This document shows, piece by piece, positions 19,601-26,509 of a stretch of DNA of 34,843 bases. Source of the stretch: Gracilaria domingensis (lineage: Eukaryota; Rhodophyta; Florideophyceae; Gracilariales; Gracilariaceae); assembly GCA_022539475.1 (NCBI GenBank), contig VCMS01000515.1, positions 1 to 34,843 of the forward strand, given 5' to 3'. The position numbers and the translations under genes were made by a program. The notes below the pieces were generated by a model. It was not told the origin of the DNA. It did no database searches and saw only the letters and a program-made list of their open reading frames with translations. Numbering within the stretch: the stretch's first letter is position 1; each line of letters opens with the position of its first letter.

Positions 19601-20914
19601 CACCACCGGCGATGCCCAAGGTGACTGAGCCGGCTCGATAACTCCAGCGCGGAGCATCTTCTCAACTTGAGCTTTCTCCTCCTGCCGAGCTGTCGGTCCT
19701 GCCCTGTAAGGGTGCTGTGAAATGGGCCGAGTATTCGGTAGCAAATCAATCCGATGTTCGGTAATACCAATCTTACCCAGTGTGCCATCCCACATGGGCG
19801 TGAACTCCTCAAGCATGTGCCGCAATTTATCGCGGTGAGTCTCTGGGACATGTTCAAGATCCAGAGACTCCAGTTCCTGTACTGCCTTATCCTTCGTGTC
19901 AGCAGCACTCAGGTCCGTATCATTACTGTCCGACGAGGTCGGCATTGCCTCCTTCGACAGGCTGCGGTTATTTGCATCCGACGAAGTCGGCGTAGCATCT
20001 TCCGACGAACTGTTCGGTCCAGTCGTTTCGGAATTGTTCCGTTCCGCCTCCCCCTCCTCAGCTTCGAGGATTCCGAGAACCTCGGCAATAGAAACCTGAG
20101 TAGGCACTATAGCCGCAGGGTGCGGAAGCAACGAACCAATAACTTGGCTCCTAACCAACCGTTGAGAAAAACGGCTGAAGTTCGCAACCAGCACCTGAAA
20201 AGGCTTCTCGGGTTCGACGAAAACAATCCCATTAGCGAGGGCAAGCTGATGCTTCTCCTGTAACGCAGGCAACGGTTGTACCGTTTGTAAGCCACATTGT
20301 GGGGAGGTCACAGTAACCCAGACCTGTGATTCAGGCGGGATGGAAATGGGCCGAGCTACTCGGAGCTTTGTAGACTTCCGTTCATCGGCTGTAGGCTTCT
20401 GTGCCGCAGGCAAAGGGACTTGCTTCTTCAGAGCCCGGCGCAGGGGACGCCGAACGATCGGTACAGTAGTCCCATCTTCCATTTCGATGGTTCGCTTCCG
20501 CGGTCGAATTGCATCGACGAAGCGGTCACAGAAGTCGCAGCCGAGGATAACCGGCGCAGCGAGTTGCTTGCAAACCAAGAAATCGAGCTTCGCCACGTAG
20601 CGGCCAAGCCTGACGAGCAGGTCTATTACTCCCACAGTCGAAAGTGGCCGATTGTTCGCATCCGCTATGTCAATCTGCGGCGCCGCACGAACGCGAGACC
20701 GCAAGTGCGGCGGAATCATTGATTCAACCAAGAAATTTGGCCCAGCTCCTGTATCGAGCACGGACAACTGCCGAACCATGTACTGGTCGGAAACACCCAG
20801 GTCGGCGTAAACTTTGTAGTTACGTTTCGCCATGACCAGGACTCTATCCGGGAACCGGCTGTTCTTAGACCGTATCCACGGGCGACGCAAGACACCAAGG
20901 TGCTCAGAGTCCAC
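16622..20914 (-). CDS. Ty3/gypsy Pol: protease, RT, RNase H, integrase (element 2)
   Basis: 1430 codons as counted from a GTG; the frame is open further upstream toward the gag stop and has no nearby ATG, so it must be expressed from gag by frameshift. Domains in order: aspartic protease with VLDTGAGPNF (about 52-62); RT from WASPVVLAPKADGSWRF with YLDD at about 549-552; RNase H from DTDAS (about 699) through HTDHSALRW to QADALSRL; integrase HHCC finger (LSHYAKLSAHPGG ... GCSDCAKNR), core with D (EFVAID), D (LLSDNG) and E (NGQVERF) in D59D35E spacing; then a GPY module (ADGPYRVI, about 1241). A Pro/Ser/Glu-rich tail of about 160 residues follows. All catalytic residues are present. It differs from the element 3 copy at only a few residues (for instance GDEKV instead of GDAKV before FTTLDANWGY). 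Confidence 0.93.
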   Translation of the reverse strand: MDSEHLGVLRRPWIRSKNSRFPDRVLVMAKRNYKVYADLGVSDQYMVRQLSVLDTGAGPNFLVESMIPPHLRSRVRAAPQIDIADANNRPLSTVGVIDLLVRLGRYVAKLDFLVCKQLAAPVILGCDFCDRFVDAIRPRKRTIEMEDGTTVPIVRRPLRRALKKQVPLPAAQKPTADERKSTKLRVARPISIPPESQVWVTVTSPQCGLQTVQPLPALQEKHQLALANGIVFVEPEKPFQVLVANFSRFSQRLVRSQVIGSLLPHPAAIVPTQVSIAEVLGILEAEEGEAERNNSETTGPNSSSEDATPTSSDANNRSLSKEAMPTSSDSNDTDLSAADTKDKAVQELESLDLEHVPETHRDKLRHMLEEFTPMWDGTLGKIGITEHRIDLLPNTRPISQHPYRAGPTARQEEKAQVEKMLRAGVIEPAQSPWASPVVLAPKADGSWRFCIDYRKLNAATVKDVYPIPRMDECIDSLGDEKVFTTLDANWGYWQVPVRAEDRDKTAFVCHEGLYRFNRMPFGLTNAPATFQRAVDILLARFKWKTCLVYLDDIIVYSSNLDEHLTHVRDVMRVLRDAGITLKLKKCEFFTETVRYLGHVIRPGRLSIDEVRVKSLKEAKHPRTQTELRSFLGLCNVYRRFIPNFADIAAPLNELLRKGQPVDLEEFDNRKVAAFSSLVDAVTSPPVLSLPRAGLPYAVDTDASDYQVGCALFQTTNDGERLPIGYWSRSLNVHERNYSVSEKECLAVVWALQTLRPYLMGTRFIVHTDHSALRWLLSIAEPSGRLMRWRLRLSEFDFEIRYKKGLLNTQADALSRLETAAEAAPVDDLEIPCFLVEDGSSDADEESEGWDIYDAVLAVSDTQPEPGSFVPIKPEELIREQHTDRFCTEIRSRLNGGAQLPFVENDQGFLIRTVGNRPQIVVPHSLQSRVLHLSHYAKLSAHPGGRKLYYTLRKDFYWPAMAFDAYATVRGCSDCAKNRVKLRKYSKKLVLFPARAPLEFVAIDLLGEFIRTRRGNRFLLVITDRFSKLVRTVPLTKVTASAVAQAFVTHWVFVYGPPIDLLSDNGPQFTAKFFQDVCRILRIQNWFTTTYHPQSNGQVERFNRTMLNALRTFVAEHPSEWDQYTDAVTYAYNTQVHRTTQISPFELVLSRVPPSVAIEPQPTLDKFPSPRLHRDAWKAWLKNIIPTVRQNIDKAQAAYKRNFDARMRRDAPQIREGNYAFLRKEYYNPEKEKRHKLSPIADGPYRVISITDTTVVLDIEGEHERFSRDRVTPAPQPVRQEKQPETPDSATPTVDQAATAGERASLSVLPHPSRGLADLPAKPEANPPVSNAAHVHTRILAPQGILTTTPDAPTEKGEEEVSRSISLSPSSTEVPLQASGPHASRGESTRTRDVQPKIRKERETRSYRGSLKRNAPLRWSTKPENRKNTRM
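16844..16857 (-). other. Internal PPT-like motif, copy B (element 2)
   Basis: Sense strand CTGAGAAGGGGGAG, again identical over 14 nt to the outer PPT, here inside the Pro/Ser-rich tail of pol. A further copy with one mismatch lies at 20048-20061. All are in the same orientation, as a central PPT would be. Confidence 0.5.
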
Positions 20915-21028
20915 GTCTGTAGTGGCCAGTTTCCTCGAAAGGATTGTGACCGGGGAGCGAGGCTTTTCAGCCTCAGGCGCACTAAACCCCGTCGCTGGGG
21001 GCGCCTCTCCATTGCTGGAGGCTCCCTT

Positions 21029-21045
21029 GCTCAGTTTTTCTGAGC
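21029..21045 (-). promoter_or_regulatory. Hairpin at the gag stop codon (gag-pol junction, element 2)
   Basis: The sense strand reads GCTCAG-AAAAA-CTGAGC, a perfect 6-bp stem with an A5 loop that contains the gag TGA (21031-21033). Pol continues in the -1 frame from here in this copy. The run G-AAA-AAC just before the stop is a weak slippery sequence. The same hairpin is kept in element 3 (34338-34354). Confidence 0.6.
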
Positions 21046-23040
21046 GTCGCCGCCAATCTGCGGAGGTTGCGATTCCGCAGGGGCGGCTACAGTTCCACCA
21101 TTCGATGGCACCGTTTCCTGGTTTCCAGGCTGAGTCTCCGCCTTCGCACGAAGGTACGATTTGTCGGGAACACGTTCCCGCTCGGCGGGCGTCAACGACT
21201 CATACTGAGGCACTATCTTCGCCATATCCCGTATGGGCATTAAGCAATTCGGAGCGATGTGCCCTGGCCTGTAACAGGTATGACAAATAAGGTGACGAAG
21301 AAGATCCGCGTTGGGCGGCCGGCGCTCCTGTCGAGGAGGATACGGGTCCCTCCATCCGGGGCGTTGGCTTCGATATCCGCCAGAGTGCGGCACGGGCAAT
21401 GCCGGGACTTGACGTCCGGCGTACAGAGCGGGGTCTCCGTCCACTGTAGACTGCTCCGTCGTCGACGGCAATTCCGAACTCGGCATTGAACCATCGTCCT
21501 GTAACAGGTGCAGGTTATCATAACCCCCTTGAACAGAACCTCGCGAGTGAGGCAGTGAGGAGTCTCGGCCTTCTACATGAAGGAGTCGGCGCGTGCGCGC
21601 CTTGATACCAGTGCGTGCTCGAGCTGCATCTCCCTCCGCTTGGGCAAATTGAACGAGTTCCAGATAGGTAATCCGGCGTTTGTTCTCCCGATAATGGGCT
21701 ACCAACGTCCGAATTGATCGGTCCAGTCCATCAACAAACATCGTACACCGCTCGGCTGCGGAGAACACGTTGCCACATCTGTGGAAAGCCTTATTGAGGC
21801 GGGTCGAATAAACGGTTTCCGACTCTTCGGCTCCTTGCTTCGTGTCTCGTAGCGCGAGTATGGCACCTTGTATCGCATTGCCTGTCGCGTAAGAGCGCAG
21901 GAGATATTGTACCGCTTCCGGCCAGCACGTAACTCCTCCTTCGGAGGCGCGAGACGACCCACGAACCGAATTGAATTGATCTTCGGCTACACCCGTCAAA
22001 AAGTACGGCAGCGCGATGTAGGCCTGTGCCTCACTCATCCGAAGTACATCGGCTTCCGCTACGAAGCGGCTAAGAAAATCCAAGACAAGAATTGGATCTT
22101 CCCCAGAGAACTTGTGGGGCTTTAACGTGAGCTCCATTTGTCGGAGATGATTTCGCACTTTGCCAGTCCCACGTGGGGTCCTCTGTGGCGTCGTGTCATC
22201 AAGCCGATAATATCGGTAAGATAGTAGCTTCCGATACAGTAAGTTTGTCGGCTTCAACTCCTTCAATCCGAGGTGTCTCCGTCCTTTCGTACGGCCTCGT
22301 GCAACGCCAGAAGTGGCTTCAGTAGCCCGCGAACGGGATGCACGATAGCGAGAGCGCTCTTCCGCGCTGTCCGAAGAGTCGGTAGACGACCCCTTTTTGG
22401 GGCCCTCCTCATCAGAAGAGGATGAAGAAGACGAGTCAGACTCAACCTTGACCTTCTTCTTTGCCGGACGATCCCGGGAACGGCGCGAGTGCTGAGAACC
22501 CTCAGAAACCGGGGCTCCCGGCGCAACAGCATCAGATACGATGATTTGCTCGACCGTCTCCAGACGGGTAGCCAGGCGGTCCAGGCGTGCGGCAGCCTGC
22601 TCGTGCAGACCAGCCGACACCTGTCGGTGTTCCATAATCTGGTTGACATCAGACCGTAAAACACGGACGTCGCTCGAAACATCCCGGACACCGGCTTCAT
22701 CGAGCCGTTGCCGGAGTTTCGTAATGTCCCGGATGAGGCCCACTTGGGAGTTCTGCAGGATGCGAACCTGAGCCTCTAATTCACGGAGGGTATACTCGTC
22801 GGACCGCGACGACATAACGTCAACCGCTGCGGCGGCATCAGCCGCAGGTGCGGTTTCAGTTGGCCCACGAGTGGGTGGGGTCCCGTTATCAGAACGGCGG
22901 CCCCGGGAAGCCGGTTTCGGGTCGCCATTGCCTGGGACCTCCAGTGCGTCCTTCGGCAACGGAGGCAAACTTGCCGGCAAGCCGGACGAACCGGGCACAG
23001 AAGCGGCACGTGGCGCGCTACTCCTGCGACGGGACGACAT
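21031..23040 (-). CDS. Gag (element 2)
   Basis: 669 codons from ATG (23038-23040) to TGA (21031). Layout: Ser/Pro/Ala-rich start (1-80); a long heptad-rich coiled coil (about 84-168, ELEAQVRILQ through RLDRLATRLETVEQ); a basic cluster resembling a nuclear localisation signal (PAKKKVKVE, 192-200); a Ser/Asp/Glu tract (201-226); an Arg-rich linker; a retrotransposon capsid-like region (about 304-470, from LTLKPHKFSGEDPI to YLELVQFAQAEGD); and one CCHC zinc knuckle with C586, C589, H594 and C599 (CHTCYRPGHIAPNC). Gag forms the virus-like particle and packages RNA. The coiled coil and possible nuclear signal are more than a minimal Gag has. It lies 164 bp downstream of the 5' LTR, and pol follows in another frame. 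Confidence 0.92.
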   Translation of the reverse strand: MSSRRRSSAPRAASVPGSSGLPASLPPLPKDALEVPGNGDPKPASRGRRSDNGTPPTRGPTETAPAADAAAAVDVMSSRSDEYTLRELEAQVRILQNSQVGLIRDITKLRQRLDEAGVRDVSSDVRVLRSDVNQIMEHRQVSAGLHEQAAARLDRLATRLETVEQIIVSDAVAPGAPVSEGSQHSRRSRDRPAKKKVKVESDSSSSSSSDEEGPKKGSSTDSSDSAEERSRYRASRSRATEATSGVARGRTKGRRHLGLKELKPTNLLYRKLLSYRYYRLDDTTPQRTPRGTGKVRNHLRQMELTLKPHKFSGEDPILVLDFLSRFVAEADVLRMSEAQAYIALPYFLTGVAEDQFNSVRGSSRASEGGVTCWPEAVQYLLRSYATGNAIQGAILALRDTKQGAEESETVYSTRLNKAFHRCGNVFSAAERCTMFVDGLDRSIRTLVAHYRENKRRITYLELVQFAQAEGDAARARTGIKARTRRLLHVEGRDSSLPHSRGSVQGGYDNLHLLQDDGSMPSSELPSTTEQSTVDGDPALYAGRQVPALPVPHSGGYRSQRPGWRDPYPPRQERRPPNADLLRHLICHTCYRPGHIAPNCLMPIRDMAKIVPQYESLTPAERERVPDKSYLRAKAETQPGNQETVPSNGGTVAAPAESQPPQIGGDAQKN

Positions 23041-23204
23041 CGTTCACCGACACAGTCGGCCAATGGGCAACCAAAACAACTTCCGAAAACGGACAATGAG
23101 AGAACCGTAAGAACGGATATTCCCAGCTATCTGGGCTCCAAACAAACGAACCAACTCCAACGAACGTTGGCCAATTAAGCCGATTCTAGGTCGGGAGACC
23201 AGTT
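23041..23204 (-). other. 5' leader of element 2 between LTR and gag
   Basis: 164 bp holding the PBS next to the LTR and no open frame of note. Short inverted repeats occur, for example CCCAG...CTGGG around 23131-23143 and AACGAACGTT-like sequence near 23160. A packaging signal would be expected here. Confidence 0.6.
23181..23201 (-). other. Primer-binding site of element 2
   Basis: The + strand ends in GGTCGGGAGACCA, that is, discriminator A plus CCA after a 7-nt acceptor strand TCGGGAG. Further left it reads CTAGG (T-stem) and CGATT, which matches the end of a TTCGATT T-loop. So 21 nt fit a tRNA 3' end in tRNA geometry. It lies 3 nt from the LTR. I cannot assign the tRNA species. Confidence 0.85.
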
Positions 23205-24062
23205 TGTGGTGCAAAACCCTCGACGGGAAAACAACAAGCCGCGTCGCGGACGAGCACCTCAGGGTGTTCAGGCCCTGCTCCCTGTGAAGGGCAGTCGAGC
23301 GGCAGAACCCTCCGATAGGGCCAACACGAGCCGGGTGTAAATCCGGGTGGCCCCGATCTGGGCGTGCAGTCGGAGGTAGAAGGGGTAGAATCGGCGTAGG
23401 TATCCGGATGGTTCCGGCGAGCCACAGCGAGTGGGGGTATCCAGCCCAACGGTATGGGACGACAAAAGATCAACAAACGAGCCGCACTGCGGAGCACTGA
23501 CTCGCGATAAGCGGGAAAACTCCCGAGACAAAATAAAACAAACCTACAATGTAGGGCAGAGTAGCGAAAGCCGTAAGACGGAAATGACAACAATAAAATA
23601 GATAAGAAAAGTGCCGTGACGACGGATTAGTACTCCTCAGGGACGGAGGTTGGTTGATCAGCCCGGAATTGCGGCGGTATTCCCCAGGATGGGGCTGGTG
23701 ACCGTGCGCAAGCGGCAAGAAGATCAGAGCCAAAGGCCTCGTTGAGGTTTACTTCCCGTACAGTGGCGGCAAGTGCCGCCACTTATATACGGCACTTGAA
23801 AATATCAATTAAAATATCTAACTATCCGGCGCTGCCGGCCAATACACTACAGGTGTGCCCCCGTGGCATGCTTGCCACGGGGCCCGCGCGATCGGGCCAA
23901 CTTGGCACACGTGTGCAGAAATACTACCCTTCCTAGGCATACCCCAAAATAGGGGCACTACCCCAGTAGCCTCTCATAACCTGAGGTGTCGCAGCCGGTA
24001 ACGGATCAACAAACTATGAAAAGCACCTCGGTGCATCCCCACAAAGGGCGTTTTGCTCTACA
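23205..24062 (-). repeat. 5' LTR of element 2 (LTR B)
   Basis: 858 bp, TGTGGTGC...GCTCTACA on the + strand, next to the PBS, hence the 5' LTR that drives the element. Compared with LTR C it has few differences, most of them in a cluster at 23859-23898 where two neighbouring hairpins are lengthened. The palindrome GCACACGTGTGC is at 23905-23916. It interrupts a hAT transposase gene at its right edge. Confidence 0.92.
23763..23789 (-). promoter_or_regulatory. LTR promoter: TATATAA plus adjacent stem-loop
   Basis: On the sense strand TATATAA (23783-23789) is followed directly by GTGGCGGC-ACTT-GCCGCCAC (23763-23782), a perfect 8-bp stem. The same pair is at 12821-12847 and 26157-26184. Transcription would be expected to start about 25-30 nt beyond the TATA box, just past the hairpin. 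Known LTR promoters have a TATA box in U3; the hairpin in this position is unusual. Confidence 0.6.
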
Positions 24063-25599
24063 GATGAGGACGAAATGCGCTTAAGTTTTCCGCAAGGCTC
24101 CTGATATCTAACATGTAGGCAACGTAATGTAGCGGCGTCACCAATGCTACCTTCTGTCCCTCCCCATTCATTCGTCGCTCGAAAACCTTAATTATATCAT
24201 CCCTTCTCTGCGATGTGTAGAAAGGTGTAGTCGGTAGCTGCTTAAGCTTTTCCAATAGTTGCGTCGTGGCGGGGTAAACTTCAGATAGAAGTGAAGACTC
24301 GTCATCAAATATCCTTAAGTACTGGCGAACGAGCCGGAAGATATGATACACATCCAAAAGTTTTTCGTAGAGTGCTTCGTTTCGAACAGTTGCCTTGAAC
24401 AGCTCCCGTTTCTCTCGGTTCCTACCGCTGTACAAACTAGAGTGGAAGTCTTGGCAGTCAATCAGTTCGTTAAGAACTACTTTGCACCTTAAAAAGGATG
24501 CAATCATGCTTTCTGAAGAAGCGAATCGCGTCTGCGCCATTTTAGCCGGAAGAACTGCGGATGGAGGCAGTCGAACGCGTCCATACTGGTCCAATTCGGG
24601 TGACGTCGAGTTCCGAGGAGCTCTCAAATTAAAGCGGGTTTTCAGCTCCTTAAATCTGTGGTATAGTTTAGGATGGTTCCTAAGGTCCGCAATCACAATT
24701 GATACCATCGTAAGGAGCTCACTCACCCACGCCAGCTTTCCAATATCCTGCATCAATAGGCTAGCGAGGTGAGTTTGGTCCTGGCACGAAAACATGAATG
24801 TATGCTTCTGAAGCAAATTCTGCTTAGCTCTAACACAAGAACTGGTGTTGTCGCTAACAACCGCGCCGACTCGTCGCATTTCTCCGAATTCTAATAGAGA
24901 ATCTTCAACAACCTTTGAATAAAAGGCTGCATCGCAGCTGATCGATCCAGTATAAATCGATTTAAGAAAGAACGTCTTTCGAACGCTTTCCATTCCGGTA
25001 AGGGAAAGCAGAACATTAACCACCCCTTCGTTGTTTCCATCAGTCCATCCGTCGAAAATCAAGGTTCCATACGAGTCTTTCAGTGAAGCAGCGATGGATT
25101 GCTTCACTCAATTATGCATCTCTTCGTAGTAAACGCTAATATTCTTGGAACCCATTCGTTTCGGATCGGGCAATTGTTTGCTGAGTTCATAATCCGCGAG
25201 TCTCACTATCTGATAGAACTCATTGAAACCTTCCTTTCGACTCAGCAACGAAAAGGGTAGCATATGCTTCACGAAGAAGCGTGTGACAAGGTCGTTAAAC
25301 TTTGACCGACGATCGCGCGAGATAAGACTCATGTCGCTTCCTGAAAACTCGCTTTTTGAGTTTGAAGAAGCCATAAATGTTTTCTTAACGCAGACCGGAG
25401 CTTTTCGCTTGACACCTCCCCCATTAGATCTCCTCGACGCCACGTTTTGTCTCCGCTTCTTTGATATAATGGGAGTTACCGGGCGTCCAAATAAGTCGGA
25501 ACCACCACTGCCGATATTTTCCCGGTAGTATGTCTTGAGACGATTGTCTTTCAGAAGACGATGACGTACGTCAGAAGAAGTGCCTTTGCACTTCACTGC
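24063..25599 (-). pseudogene. hAT-family transposase fragment, truncated by LTRs on both sides
   Basis: One minus-strand frame with a single in-frame TGA (25108-25110). The upstream part (25599-25111) starts inside what may be the end of a BED-type finger (CKGTSSDVRHRLL) and has a basic linker (KKRRQNVASRR). The downstream part has the hAT/DUF659 core: LIFDGWTDGNNEGVVNVLLS with the first catalytic Asp, VVSDNTSSC with the second, and the C-x-H block (SCQDQTHLASLLMQD). The catalytic Glu and dimerisation region would lie left of 24063 but are removed by LTR B. hAT transposases cut and paste DNA elements with 8-bp target duplications; this piece is dead. The C-terminal half is not found left of element 2. 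Confidence 0.85.
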
Positions 25600-26456
25600 T
25601 GTGGTGCAAAACCCTCGACGGGAAAACAACAAGCCGCGTCGCGGACGAGCACCTCAGGGTGTTCAGGCCCTGCTCCCTGTGAAGGGCAGTCGAGCGGCAG
25701 AACCCTCCGATAGGGCCAACACGAGCCGGGTGTAAATCCGGGTGGCCCCGATCTGGGCGTGCAGTCGGAGGTAGAAGGGGTAGAATCGGCGTAGGTATCC
25801 GGATGGTTCCGGCGAGCCACAGCGAGTGGGGGTATCCAGCCCAACGGTATGGGACGACAAAAGATCAACAAACGAGCCGCACTGCGGAGCACTGACTCGC
25901 GATAAGCGGGAAAACTCCCGAGACAAATAAAACAAACCTACAATGTAGGGCAGAGTAGCGAAAGCCGTAAGACGGAAATGACAACAATAAAATAGATAAG
26001 AAAAGTGCCGTGACGACGGATTAGTACTCCTCAGGGACGGAGGTTGGTTGATCAGCCCGGAATTGCGGCGGTATTCCCCAGGATGGGGCTGGTGACCGTG
26101 CGCAAGCGGCAAGAAGATCAGAGCCAAAGGCCTCGTTGAGGTTTACTTCCCGTACAGTGGCGGCAAGTGCCGCCACTTATATACGGCACTTGAAAATATC
26201 AATTAAAATATCTAACTGTCCGGCGCTGCCGGCCAATACATTACAGGTGTGCAACCGTGGCAGGCTTGCCACGGCGCACCCGCTATCGGGCCAACTTGGC
26301 ACACGTGTGCAGAAATACTACCCTTCCTAGGCATACCCCAAAATAGGGGCACTACCCCAGTAGCCTCTCATAACCTGAGGTGTCGAAGCCGGTAACGGAT
26401 CAACAAACTATGAAAAGCACCTCGGTGCATCCCCACAAAGGGCGTTTTGCTCTACA
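25600..26456 (-). repeat. 3' LTR of element 3 (LTR C)
   Basis: 857 bp, same termini as LTRs A and B. It carries TATATAA on the minus strand (26178-26184), the adjacent stem-loop (26157-26176), the palindrome GCACACGTGTGC (26299-26310), hairpin CCGTGGCA-4-TGCCACGG (26255-26274), CCCC-5-GGGG hairpins at 26076-26088 and 26336-26348, and the hairpin 25670-25689 shared with the solo LTR. The left flank is hAT sequence ending ACTGC. Confidence 0.92.
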
Positions 26457-26457
26457 T

Positions 26458-26471
26458 CTCCCCCTTCTCAG
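26458..26471 (-). other. Polypurine tract of element 3
   Basis: Sense strand CTGAGAAGGGGGAG, directly before the LTR start TGTAGAGC (with GA at the border). Primer for second-strand cDNA synthesis. Confidence 0.88.
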
Positions 26472-26509
26472 GCTGAGACACCGACTCCGTCGGCTCGATA
26501 CGCCTCGCG

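Larger units (their letters stand above)
12262..24062 (-). mobile_element. Ty3/gypsy chromodomain retrotransposon 2, complete-looking, 11.8 kb
   Basis: Two LTRs of about 858 bp in the same orientation (12262-13120 and 23205-24062) enclose, in minus-strand order, PBS, gag, pol, a chromodomain frame, a hairpin-rich spacer, a long antisense frame and the polypurine tract. It is well above the typical 5-6 kb of simple Ty3/gypsy elements, mainly because of the extra 3' part. It is nearly identical to element 3 over the whole shared interior. The flanks do not match: ACCTT on the left, GATGA on the right, so no target duplication. The left LTR is also the more divergent of the two. The left end may therefore come from another copy (recombination or assembly join). 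Confidence 0.88.

Noticed and set aside
25663..26127. Open frames of about 150 codons in the same place of LTR C and of the solo LTR (2208-2666)
   Set aside because: Tempting because lengths and a YTRLV segment agree, but both open at TTG, contain no ATG, and the frame is broken in LTR B. Treated as chance openness of the leader.
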